Position numbers and translations under genes: made by a program
DNA from: Chondrilla cf. caribensis
Lineage: Eukaryota > Porifera > Demospongiae > Chondrillida > Chondrillidae
DNA: 64,000 nt
Reading direction: 5' to 3'
Assembly: GCA_964020155.1 (NCBI GenBank)
Contig: OZ026550.1
Span: forward strand, 3,987,852 to 4,051,851
Shown: piece after piece, positions 1 to 10,869 of the stretch
Position numbering within the stretch: position 1 is the first letter of the stretch
Layout: each line of letters opens with the position of its first letter
The notes under the pieces: model-generated
The model's input: only the letters and a program-made list of their open reading frames with translations
Database searches by the model: none
What the model was told of the DNA's origin: nothing

Positions 1-38
1 ATGATGAAATGTCCCCTTCTCCACTTGGAAATGGAGAG

Positions 39-2205
39 TTAGAGTTTGACAATCCTACTGTTACCACAATCAGCTACAAAAATAAACCCATTGTCATCAA
101 CAGTTACTCCACAAGGAGATTCCAGTCCAACATATTTTACTTCATGTACACATTCTCCACTCGGTGTGAAGATGGAGAGTTTGTGAGAAATCTCGGATGC
201 TACTACAATATGGCCATCTTCAGTGAGAGCTAGACCAGTTGGTGCTTCTAAGACATTCTTTCCAAATTGTCGAACAAAGCAGCCATCTTGTTGGAAGACT
301 TGAACACGAATGTTGTAACTATCACTAACATACACTAAACCATCCTGAGTGATACAGATCTGATATGGACAGTTGATCTCTCCCGGCTGTGATCCATTGG
401 ACCCGAATGAGTACTGGAACTCTCCATCCTCACTGTACACACATACCTCATGACCGCCATAGTCAGCTACAAATAATAGTCCTTTGTTGTTAACTGCCAG
501 TCCACTAGGTCCATTGAGTTGTCTGATCCAAATTTTCTAACAAGCTCTCCATTTGGTGTGTACACTGTAATATGCTTACTGTAATCGCTGACTGCTATGT
601 TGCCATCACTGAGTTCAACAACACCATCAGGGTCGAATCCAGCATCTCTTACACCAAATGTCTTCAATAATTTACTATTTCCATCAAAAATACATACCTC
701 TTTGTTCTCTCCGTCTGTAGCTAACAAAGACCCACTCCTGGTAACTGACAGTGTTCGGAATTCCCTCTTCTTCTGAGGATCACTAATTTCTTGTTTGATA
801 GTGTTCGGATAACATATCTCCAACTTCACTGGACTGCCTTTGATGTGGTCACCATTCACGGTCACAACCAGTTTGGACTGGTTAGATGGGACACACTTGA
901 ACTCCACCCGGTATGTACCATCTCCTTTGTCCTCCACTTGACCTGACACTGGAACTCCACATGTAGTTGGAGTGAGGATTGCTCTCACATTCTCTCCTCC
1001 AAACACACACTGACTACCACTGTGGTCTCTAGTCACTACCTTGAAGCTAGGTGGCTTACTCCAAGGACGACATACCACAGTATTGTTGGCTATGTCCAGT
1101 CCTTCCATGGTACAGTTTGGAGGATGAGCTCCCAAGGACACACGATCCATTGTGGACAAGACCTTCTCTACATCATCTTTCTTCGCGTCTACAAAGTGGA
1201 TACTGGAACTGGAAGGAGGGGGCGGAGGGATGGGTGTGGATGTCAATGTGGACATTCTCTGGACCATCACTCTACGAACAGACAACTGTTCTCTTGTTGT
1301 ACCATTGTGGATGATATCCTCAGTCGTTGTCTTGAACTGCCCTAGCTGATTCATTTTGTGTTGGAGAACTTTCCTGTATTCTTCTAGGTCATTTCTTCTC
1401 TTCTTCGCAACTTCTTCCACTTCAGCAACAAGGACAGCACAGCGATTGGTGACAGCTTTGAATATGTCATTTTTCAGAGCAACAATGTTTTGTTTGGACC
1501 GATTTTCTTGTTCATGAATTCTGACAAGTTGGTTGTCAACATCTTGTAGGGAGGCGGCCATGTTTTCCATCCTCTTATCAGCTGATTTGACGCACTGAAC
1601 AAAAGGCTGCTTGTTCACCTTACCAACGTCTTCATCAACAAACACCACTCTGTGTGACTGGTGAGGACCCACAACTGGACATGCCATACAGATCACTTCC
1701 TCACAGTCTTGACAGTAGAGCTCTAATTCCTTCTTGTGAATTGAGCAGAGAGGAGATTTTCCGAGGTCAACAGAACCTTTCTTCAGCACTTCTTCTAGCG
1801 AAACGACTTTGTGTTTCTTCAGGAACGCCGCGGTTTGATGAACGCTTTGACACTCCTCACAGAGTGGACCAGGACAATCAGAACAGAATGCTACAGCTAA
1901 CTGAGGAGATTCGTGTTCGGCGTAACAGAAAGTACCTTCTTCTTCGCGCGCTCTACTGATTACTTTCCTTTTAGCGAACGAGTGGTTCGATAAACCGTCA
2001 ACAGGAACGTCGAATACTTCTTCGCACTGCGAACAAGATATTTTGCTTTTCATCAGTTTTTCGCGGCATTCTTTCTTCTCACAAACGCTCACAGAGTGTA
2101 AACAGGGAAGGCATATAGTAGTTCTTCGACTTTGTCTCCACAAGAAACGCAAGAGGAGTCCAAATCTTTAGCTATGAGGGGCGTATCAACGGGAAGCTCC
2201 GCCAT
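39..2205 (-). pseudogene. TRIM-NHL gene, copy 1 (two frameshifts)
   Basis: This is a RING/two B-box/coiled-coil/filamin/NHL protein of the TRIM2/3/71 type. The family acts as E3 ubiquitin ligases or RNA-binding regulators in the cytoplasm. The homologous start ATG is at 2205 (peptide begins MAELPVDTPL). Compared with copies 3 and 5 there is a +2 bp insertion near 2113-2118 inside the RING finger and a 1 bp deletion near 510-519 between NHL blades 2 and 3. The reading frame is therefore split into pieces at 467-2152 and 39-440. All other domains are recognisable: both B-boxes, the filamin repeat with its DGTYRVEF motif, and six NHL blades ending IVKL. The 3' end lies 39 bp from the window edge. 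I read it as a recent pseudogene; two sequencing errors are the alternative. Confidence 0.85.
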
Positions 2206-2247
2206 TTTTCATAAAGTGTTCAGAGGACGTAGAGTTATCTCAGCCAA

Positions 2248-2258
2248 GGGAAAATCCC
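2248..2258. promoter_or_regulatory. NF-kB/Rel-like motif upstream of TRIM copy 1
   Basis: GGGAAAATCCC lies about 45 bp upstream of the copy 1 start codon. It fits the Rel/Dorsal-type pattern GGG-W(4-5)-CCM. The same 11-mer recurs upstream of copies 3 and 4. Function is inferred only from the motif. Confidence 0.3.
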
Positions 2259-2289
2259 AGCTATTCGTTCTCTACATTCTGTTAACAAA

Positions 2290-3732
2290 TTGAACGCACG
2301 TGCATACGTACATCCACAACCAATGCAGCTACATTATGTACTTCAATTATGGTTCATATGCATGTTCATGTACATGATTACCCTCATACAAGTATAATGC
2401 TATGTTAAACCAGAAAATTGAGATAGAATAGACAATAATATCCAACATCCAGTTCTATAAGGACACAATTCTAGTAGTTTGGGATTAAACAGTTCATAAT
2501 TCCAGGCCTTAGAAGACAATTGCAGTGTTCCACTGGTGGTGATCACTATCAGTTATTATACAACAATGTCATACCTGATAGTGAACATGTGTTGGTTAGT
2601 CACCAGTGATCGATGGGAAATACCTCATTGTACCTCATGCCATACATGGAGGTTGTATGGGTGAGAGTCTGTATAATATATACAAGCTTGAGATTAGATG
2701 CTGCTGAAGATTGAGGGCTGTGTGTATGTGTGTGGATTACATGATATTATGTGTAGACTCATGTACAACCAATTACAATAATAATAATAATTTATATTAT
2801 TATATATTATCATGATCATAGAATGTACATACATACGTATAATATGGAACCTACAAATTATGTCACTATAGCTAATGTGAACACTTTAGCACTACGTGCA
2901 CACACAGCAGAGTTCAGAATGTGGTCATGAGATTAACTAGAAAGGTCCAAAGGTCTTCCTTCCTAGGAGTTCAGGTATACATGCAACAACACTTCACTTG
3001 TGATTAAGACAATCGTTAATTAAGAATAGGAGCTACGTATAGATGTACAGAGGTACATGCCACTAATAAGAAGTTTGAAAACAGACAAACATACTAACCA
3101 ATGCATCTGTCTACATGTGTGCCAGTGGGCATGCTTCCAATATAATTACAAGTTGTGCGCAGTGTTGTACTAGTTACAAGAGTAATGCATGTCATAATAA
3201 TAATAATATTAATACAACCAATTTCCACCATGATCATAATAGAAAGTACATACATACGTATAATACGGAACCTACAAATTATGTCACTATAGTAAATGTG
3301 AACACTTAGCACTACGTGTGTACGCAGGAGAGTTCTGAATGTGGTCATGAGATTAACTAGAAAAGTCCAAAGGTCTTCCTTCCTAGGAGTTCAGGTATAC
3401 ATGCAACAACACTTCACTTGTGATTACGACAATCGTTAAGAATAGGAACTATGTATAAACGCATGTACATGATTGTGTAGATTAGGTAATGCAGGGTACA
3501 GAGGTACATGCCACTAATAAGAAGTTTGAAAACAGACAAACGTACTAACCAATGCATGTGTCTACATGTGTGCCAGTGGGCATACTTGCAATATAATTAC
3601 AAGTTGTGTGCAGTGTTGTACTAGTTACAACAGTAATGCATGTTATAATAATAATGATATTAATACTCAATAGTATAACATGTTCTACACAAAGTCTTAA
3701 GACTCTCATGACAATCCCCTATATTTGCTGAC
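2290..3732. other. Duplicated non-coding spacer (A1, part 1)
   Basis: No coding region is supported here. The stretch is homologous to 16990-17980, 30650-31965 and 46740-47690, so it belongs to the duplicated unit upstream of the TRIM copies. Confidence 0.7.
2821..3665. repeat. Local tandem duplication of ~420 bp, two copies
   Basis: The block starting with CATACATACGTATAATA near 2827 recurs near 3248. Both copies run through the same landmarks: TTAACTAGAAA, CTTCCTTCCTAGGAGTTCAGG, GAAGTTTGAAAACAGACAAAC and GTGCCAGTGGGCAT. The homologous spacers at 17.5, 31.2 and 47.3 kb hold one copy, so the duplication is private to this unit. Confidence 0.85.
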
Positions 3733-3816
3733 TCAGCATTTCCACTGAGGGCAGAACTTAACCCGACTAGGCCTTCGTGTCCTTTTTCCAAAAAAATTTC
3801 TTCCGTGATCGTCCCA
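3733..3816 (-). pseudogene. ARF-like GTPase vestige (exon 4 tail joined to exon 1 head)
   Basis: On the minus strand the first codons of an ARF gene (MG.S.KK.F) starting at 3816 run straight into the last codons of its terminal exon, ending at a TGA at 3733-3735. The flanks match those of the full ARF genes at 31967-33721 and 47694-49680. Nearly the whole gene, including the P-loop, switches and NKQD motif, is deleted. The same junction occurs at 17980-18063. Confidence 0.75.
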
Positions 3817-5396
3817 TGACCTCCACTGACCTGGAGAAACAGAGGACTATTATATTTATGTGTGAATAATATTACGAAGCATAATAATTATTTTATACTT
3901 ATACCTGTACAATTAGTGTGCTCAGATCTAGGAGCTCGAGGTGACTGGTTATTGAAATTATTTTAATTGGTGAGGTACAGACATATGTACACATGTATGT
4001 ACGTTAACGTTCTTATCTTTTAAATTAATAATTGTACAATGTACATACATACGTGCATACGCATGTACATGCACATGTATGTACTTGCGTACTTAACGAA
4101 ATTGTACAATGTACATATTATGTACATAGGTATTATGCAAACTCCATGTTGGCCACAACCACAAACTGCACATTATTGAATGTGTTCTAATTCTATGTCC
4201 ATATGTGCATATACCACACATACATACATATAGGCATACTGCAATAGTAATAACAGTCAAGGATTGGCTGTTTCAAGCACACCATATACAGTACTCATTT
4301 ATGTCAATCTAATTACAATTACACTTCTACCAACTATAGGAGGATTACGACAGAATTTATGTCCAATTATCATTAAGCTATGGTAAGACTACAAATTTCA
4401 CTGGACATAAATTATTACATTATGCTACAGTAACTGTGTATGACTACATTTACAGCGTATATGTAGCAGAAATTATAATCAGTAAAGGAGGATTAATACA
4501 TACATATGTACCACAGATGTAGAGAGAGGTGCTTTGAAATCCTTGAGCTAAAGGTCTTTCCACTCCAAATAAGATCCTACAAATGTACAATACATATTAT
4601 GATGAACATGCACACATGATATGTATGCACTGTTCATGTGGTATAGCAAGTACAATTTGTCAAGATAATTCTATGATTGCACATACTCCCGGTTAGAACA
4701 TACAATTCTCTAAGTCCTTAGCTCATGTGCACTATTGTAAGCAGGTATTGATAGTAAGTACCTCTTATAAGAAGTACAGACTTTGGTGCACCCTTCAAGG
4801 TACATACTTACTACATAGGTCAGACTGTACATGTAAGTACGATTATATAATTATGTATATAAGTGCATATCTACATACTGTATGATTATTATAACATTGA
4901 AAAAATTACATAATGTAACTTTGCAAACTAGAATGTTCAGCTGTTGATACCTAGTATGTACTTACGTACACTGCCCATACAAACTACACATGGTGTATTG
5001 TTGACAAAGCTTTGTTGATACACTCATGATGTACATACAAACGTTTAGGCTCCATTTATGCTCGACAGTCTCTTCTGTTGAAGGACTTTCAACTTTCTTA
5101 CACCAAAAGAGTGACCTCCAACAAGTAGCAAAATTCGGTTAATGTTTACACATCCTGTATGTCATGTTTATATATGTTACATTCTTGCAATTGCAAAAAG
5201 GTATGTTTTACCAAAGTACAACCACATTATACCTGTTATATGTACGTACCATACCATAGTACAAATGTATCCACAAATGTACATTAACAGTAGGTAAAAA
5301 TGCCTGGTAGGTATAGTCAAGAGGTGAGAACGTGTGCACTATGTACAATGAACAGTTGAAGCTCTTCAAACAGACTCATGAGGTTGAGATCAGATC
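3817..5396. other. Duplicated non-coding spacer (A1, part 2)
   Basis: AT-rich DNA rich in TACGTA/GTACAT motifs, collinear with 18064-19983. Near 5009 it lacks a ~410 bp segment that is kept at about 19187-19600; part of that segment is also found at 50640-50950. I see no gene. Confidence 0.6.
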
Positions 5397-5681
5397 ATGT
5401 TTTATGTTAGAATATATACTCGCAATAGTGTGTACCTGAGTGGAGGTGAAGATCAAAAACTGTCAGACAAATACACTGGCTTCACCATTGACAACAAAAT
5501 GACCAATCATCCAAGTCAAAGGGAGAAGGAATATTATCATTGTTTTGAAAATTTTACTACAGAAAGAAACAAAGTACATGTGTACCAATATAAATTATAC
5601 ATTACAGGAGATACAATATGTACTAATTATTACTATATACATGTTTACAAGATGAGATGTTTTACAAGATCCAGAGTTTAG
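5397..5681 (+). CDS. Small ORF conserved between A units, unknown
   Basis: An open frame of 94 codons, rich in Tyr, Asn and Thr, with no recognised domain. Its counterpart at 19984-20280 has 98 codons. The two differ by three indels of 6, 3 and 9 bp, all multiples of three, so start, frame and stop are kept. That hints at coding constraint, though three indels are weak evidence and the region is low-complexity. It could be a terminal exon or a chance ORF. There is no signal peptide or clear promoter. Confidence 0.25.
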   Translation: MFYVRIYTRNSVYLSGGEDQKLSDKYTGFTIDNKMTNHPSQREKEYYHCFENFTTERNKVHVYQYKLYITGDTICTNYYYIHVYKMRCFTRSRV

Positions 5682-5976
5682 AGTGTATAGCCCGAGGGGG
5701 GAGAATATTAATATCACATGCATGGCATGTATTTCCCTCATCAATATTACCCCAAAGTAATAATGGCTTTGAATAGGGATTTCAGACTGCGAAGTTCCCA
5801 ACAACATTTAATAATGGGTTATTGCATACTTTAATGAAAGAAATCCCAAAATAGGCAAAAAAATTTCAACTTGTTTTTACAGCTGATCCAAGAGCTGAGC
5901 TGTTAAGTGATTAATTCATTATTTTCATAACAAGTGCTCAATAGGAAAAGGACCGGAAGTGTGCAAATAACATTGA

Positions 5977-5979
<3 letters not shown>

Positions 5980-6037
<58 letters not shown>

Positions 6038-6048
6038 ACACACACACG
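5980..6048. repeat. (CA)n microsatellite
   Basis: About 70 bp of CA dinucleotides with single interruptions. The matching array in unit A2 is at 20580-20651. Confidence 0.95.
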
Positions 6049-6547
6049 TGCACAAACACTTCTTGTCTTGACAATGAACTATGAGATGTTGGGGATACTG
6101 GATCAACTAGGACTACAAGGAACTTCTAGGCATTCAGAAGCACTAGGAGATGTTGAGGATGCATAAGTGAACGCTTTTTGATGGGTTCAGTCAACCAGCC
6201 AATGATCAAATTACATTATGGGAAGACCTACAGTTATTCACTAGTGCAACCATGTAGGCTTTACAATAGCCGTAACAACATCATGCATAACTAAGGTATG
6301 AAGAAGTTAAGGTGGTCATGCACTGTGATCGTGACTGCATAGGTCACGCAATGTTGTTTAAATCGTTACAGTGCTATATACATAGGTTTTAGGGAGGGAG
6401 GGAGGGAGAGAATTACTAATGTATGATTTCACAATCTTGTGATGTGTGGGAAATGGGATTGATTCTCATAATACCCATTCTCTGTTGACATCAATAAAAG
6501 GTACCCTATACACACAGTTCTATATTGAGCATACTTAGAAATGCTCA

Positions 6548-8551
6548 ATGAATATCATTAAAGTGGACCTGTTCTCCCAGACTGTAAAAACAGCTTGTTC
6601 TGTTGGGTTACCACAAACCAGCACTGAGAAATCTAGAGAGTTGACTGGAGCTACAGTTATGGCTACAAGCATTCAGGTCTTTCTACAAGTCTCTCTTTTA
6701 TGCTGTGTGGTGACTACCAGTATTGGGGGTATCACTGACTGGCAAAAGGCATTTTCACAACTTGAAAACAAAGTGAAGGCTTCACAAGAAGAAATCAAGT
6801 CACTCCACCAAATGATAGAACAGTTGGAGAAGAGACTGGAACCACTTGAAGCAAAAGGTACATTATTTGGCAAGGTTCAAATACTATCAGCACTCCCTAG
6901 TACTCTTTATACTTGATAATCAGGGCTGTCTTCCTGCTGACTAGGGGTAATGAGTACATGTCATTGTATGTCGCCACCCAATGGTATTGAGTGGTAAGAA
7001 AGTATGCAATGAAATATACAATAGCTAATTTGAAGATTGTATTGACTAAGAAACTCATTCCAAGCATTACGAGAATCATTATAAATTGGGAGTTGGATCC
7101 ATACGGGCACAAATTACTTGACAAGGGCAGGAACAAGTAAGTCGTTCGTAAGTAACTCATAAGGCTGTCGACCCTGCCCTTGAATTCCTTGCGTCAATTT
7201 TACATTTAACAAAGCCTTACACTCCAATTATTATCCATTTCTTAATTCTTGGCATTCACACATTACTAGCAGCACATCAGTGGTGTCAATTGGAATAATT
7301 TGTGTCTTTATGCACGTACAAAGGACAAAAGTCAGGTTTTCATTTAGAATCTGAAAAAACAAACAACAGTGAAAATATGTGATAGCATGTACAAAAATCT
7401 TGTCTGAATGCACTTGTTGTACTACAACAAGTACATATCACCATACCAAAAATGAACACCCTATTACATGCAGGGGAGTCTCCCACTAGCTGCTCTCTCA
7501 TGGATACATAAGTGTACAAATTCATATTATACATTGAATACAGTATGCGCTAATTTATAAGATATTAGAATCATGTTGCTAGTTTGGATTTCATGAACTC
7601 ATTGCTTTCTAAACAGATAAACTCCTGGAAAGATCTAGACGACAAGGTGATTGCAATTGTCCACATGGACCAAAAGGGGATAGAGGAAAACCGGGACTGA
7701 ATGGGTATAATGGAACAAAGGGTGAAAAGGGAGACACTGGGCCACAAGGGGGGAGGGGTGAAAAAGGAGAGCTAGGACAGCCAGGAGCTAAAGGAGACAT
7801 AGGACCCCGAGGACCAATAGGAATTAATGGAACAAAGGGTGAAAAGGGTGACCCAGGAGATAATGGAGTTAATGGAACAAAAGGTGAACGTGGAGAAGCA
7901 GGACAACAAGGAAATGATGGACAGAAAGGTGAACCAGGAGTGAAAGGAGACACAGGACTCCCAGGACGTAATGGAACAGATGGTATAAGAGGAAAATCTG
8001 GAAAGCGGGGAGAAAAGGGACATCAAGGAGAAAGAGGACCACAAGGAGCACAAGGAGTTATTGGAAAAAAGGGTCAAAAGGGGGAATTAGGAGATAATGG
8101 AGTAAATGGAACAAAAGGTGAACATGGAGAAAAAGGACAACCAGGAAATGATGGACATAAAGGTGACCCAGGACTGCCAGGACGCAATGGAACAAAGGGT
8201 AATAGAGGAAAACCTGGAAAGCAGGGTGAAAGGGGAGTGCAGGGACCACGAGGAGAAAGGGGACCACCAGGACCACACGGACCACAAGGAAGGAATGGGA
8301 CAAAGGGAGAAAAAGGTGAACTAGGTGGTGAAAAGGGGGATCCTGGACCACAAGGAGAAATTGGACCCCAAGGACCACGAGGAGACATAGGACCCCAAGG
8401 ACCACGAGGAGACATAGGACCCCAAGGACCACCAGGTCCTCAAGGAACAAAAGGTGAAAAGGGGGATCCTGGACCACCAGGAGAAATAGGACCCCAAGGA
8501 CCACCAGGACCAAGTAATAATGGAAGAAAAAGGAGAGCCAGAACCAACTGA
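6548..8551 (+). CDS. Secreted short collagen-like protein (A1), two exons
   Basis: Exon 1 ends at 6857 (AAAAG, then donor GTACAT). Exon 2 runs from 7617 (after CTAAACAG) to the TGA at 8549-8551, and the 759 bp intron is phase 1. The first ATG is at 6548. The in-frame ATG at 6659 opens a typical signal peptide ([16 protein letters not shown]) and is the more likely start. Next come a ~40-residue heptad coiled coil, probably the trimerisation nucleus, a short Cys-containing link (CNCPHGPKG), and about 290 residues of Gly-X-Y with one break at GELGGEK. It ends in a basic RKRRAR tail with no fibrillar C-propeptide. Seven NGT sequons sit inside the triplets. The family role would be extracellular matrix or a soluble defence-collagen-like trimer; which one is not visible. 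A possible TATA-like CAATAAAAGG lies at 6492-6501. Confidence 0.85.
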
Positions 8552-8593
8552 TGGCACTCAGCATCACAAAGTATTTAGTAAGTGAAGATTATC

Positions 8594-8599
8594 AATAAA
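8594..8599 (+). terminator. Polyadenylation signal of collagen-like gene A1
   Basis: AATAAA lies 43 bp after the stop codon. The same hexamer is kept after the A2 copy at 23067-23072. Confidence 0.6.
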
Positions 8600-8781
8600 T
8601 TCCAAGTATTGGAACTCAAATTAAAGAAAGAAACAAAACTAAAAATTAATTTTCCATTTATCTCAAATTGTTGAAATCAGTGCAAGAATTAGTGCAAAGC
8701 AGGTATAAGAGAATTACCATTCCGGATACTTAGATACTGGATAAGTAGTAAAAGTGTGCAAAATACTAAGTTGAACTATAT

Positions 8782-9410
8782 GTGGTAGGATCTGAGAAAA
8801 GGGGGATTATCGCGCTGTTTTGTAAACAGAGATACGGGTCAAAACATGTTTTCATGTAATTTTTTCGATTTTCTTTTTCTGCGATAATTTCAATCTAAAC
8901 GTTTAGTAGAATGTTCCCTGAAAGCGCAGAGACCATTCGAACTTGCGTTATGGAGCTGTGGCTGATTTATTGTTTATCGAGAATACGCCATTTTATTCGA
9001 TAAGCAGTTATGCGGTTACCGCCGTGTAAGCGCGCAAAGAAAAATAACGTTATTGTTAGATTTACTTTATCGTAATGACCTAAAGATAGCTAGCCGATAA
9101 GCATGACTGAATTTCGAATACTTTACTTTCTAATTTAACGCATAAGTAATAATGAAATAATATAGCCCAGATGATGGCACAAACTATACGAAGATATACG
9201 GAATGTTCGGAAGTAATCCTATAATCGCCATTTCTCGGAAACGTGGTTTCGTTTACCATAACATACTTTCGCATGTATCTTCGGAACCGAATTAGCTAGA
9301 CGGAAATTTCAAGCGGCATTCTGCAGATTAGTATACGTGTTTTAACTAGGTATGGTTAACTCGGAATCGATTGTTAGCGCGATAATACCCCTTTTCTCAG
9401 ATCCTGTCAC
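8782..9410. mobile_element. 629 bp MITE with ~38 bp inverted repeats
   Basis: The ends match in inverted orientation: GTGGTAGGATCTGAGAAAAG at the left and GTGACAGGATCTGAGAAAAG read inward from the right. Similarity continues through GGGG-ATTATCGCGCT. The insert is flanked by ATAT at 8778-8781 and 9411-9414. Unit A2 holds the empty site near 23263, with a single ATAT. No transposase ORF is present, so it is non-autonomous. Its sequence is CpG- and TCG-rich, unlike the surroundings. Confidence 0.92.
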
Positions 9411-9857
9411 ATATACATCACATAAAATGATATGGTTTGAATTTGAAAAAAATATTTTGCAACAATAATTGAAGTGTCAAAGATAACACATTGCATCAAG
9501 AGACAAGAATACTAACTGACACACCTATAAACAGGTAGACATACAAGTAGTGAAATCTACAGAAGCTTTCATAAGAATGATCTATTATGATCATGAGCAT
9601 GCCAGTGTAACGTACACAACACTTTGACCTATAGCTATAGAGTCAATGACATGTAGGTTTATTGCAAATACTGCTGATTGTGAACTGCCAAACTTCATTT
9701 TATTATATACAATAATAGAGAATCTAGAGACAATCACCATGCAAGTAAGGTCAATCAAAAATGTACAAGCGTAATCGAAACATGAATCTCTTACAAAATC
9801 CCTATTATACCTATTGGATTTTAGAATTTAGAATCTGACACTGCATGTCTTTGTACG

Positions 9858-10039
9858 GAGGAACGTCTAATGCTTCTTTACACTATGAACAAGTCACTGT
9901 GATTTTAATAGCTTTATCGCGGCATTCTTTCTTCTCGAAAACCTTCATTGAGCAAGGGAGATAATACAGCTCTTTAACTTCATCTCCACAAGAAACACAA
10001 GTAGATAGGCTGACCCGTGGGCACAGAAACCTCCATCAT
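9858..10039 (-). pseudogene. RING-end relic of a second TRIM subfamily (A1)
   Basis: The minus strand shows a degraded N-terminal RING resembling CGDEVKELYYLPCS...FEKKECRDKAIK...TC, followed by a shortened FDVPVDG-like segment. The ATG is near 10036-10039. It has frame breaks and a stop where the last RING Gln should be. The same relic is in A2 at 23704-23896. Better preserved members are at 16300-16926 and 45005-45490. Confidence 0.7.
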
Positions 10040-10869
10040 TTTGTCGGCCTTGTTCGGAGCATCGACCACGTTAGCATGACACTGCACTAGTCAAGGGATA
10101 ATCCGGCAATAACTGATGGTATAGCAAATTGTATGTACCTACATGTGTGTTAATGATGTACATGATTACCCGGTTCCAGGTACGAGTAAAATGGTATGTT
10201 GACCAGGAATTGGAGATACGTAGTAGCTATAGGCAATAATATTATACTAAATTGAGATTTCTATAAGGTAAAACGAAATAATTCTGATCCTGACACAATT
10301 CTAGTAATTTGGGAATAAACAGTTCATAATGCTATACCTTAGAACTAGAAGACAACTGCAGTGTTCCACTGGTGGTGATCACTCTCAGCTATTACACAAC
10401 ATACCTGACTAGTATAATGTATGTTATATAATGCTATGTTATACCAGGAAATTGAGATTGTATAGACAATTACACAAAATCAAGACAAGGTAAAAATGGG
10501 ATAATTCTGATCCTGACAAATTCTGGCAATTTGGGAATAAACAGTTCATAATGCTATGCCTTAAATCTAGAGGACAACTACAGTGTTCCAGTGTTGGTGA
10601 TGACTCTCAGCACTCTCTCATACAACATGCATACCTGACAGTGAAGTCAGCCACTTGCTTCCTGTGTGCTTGTTAGTCATGCACCAGTGATCAGAATTAC
10701 CCCATTTCATCTCATAATTTTTACCAAACATGGAGGTTGCATATCAAGAAACTTATATTACGCAACATAAGACACTGCTAAACGTTGAGAACTGTGTTTT
10801 AGTGTGTCCGTGTGTGCACATGCACGTTTGTGTGTGTGTGGGGGGGGGACTGATATTGACACCTCCCTG
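10040..10869. other. Non-coding spacer with internal repeats
   Basis: It holds two diverged repeats of ~250 bp built around GGGAATAAACAGTTCATAATGCTA...GACAACT.CAGTGTTCCA. Similar sequence occurs upstream of every TRIM or TRIM-relic start (2470, 17180, 24190, 30830, 46860). I see no gene. Confidence 0.6.

Noticed and set aside
7609..8567. Long minus-strand frames rich in Pro, Ser and Phe opposite the collagen-like exons
   Set aside because: Antisense shadows of Gly-X-Y codons; the plus strand has splice sites, a signal peptide and a poly(A) signal.
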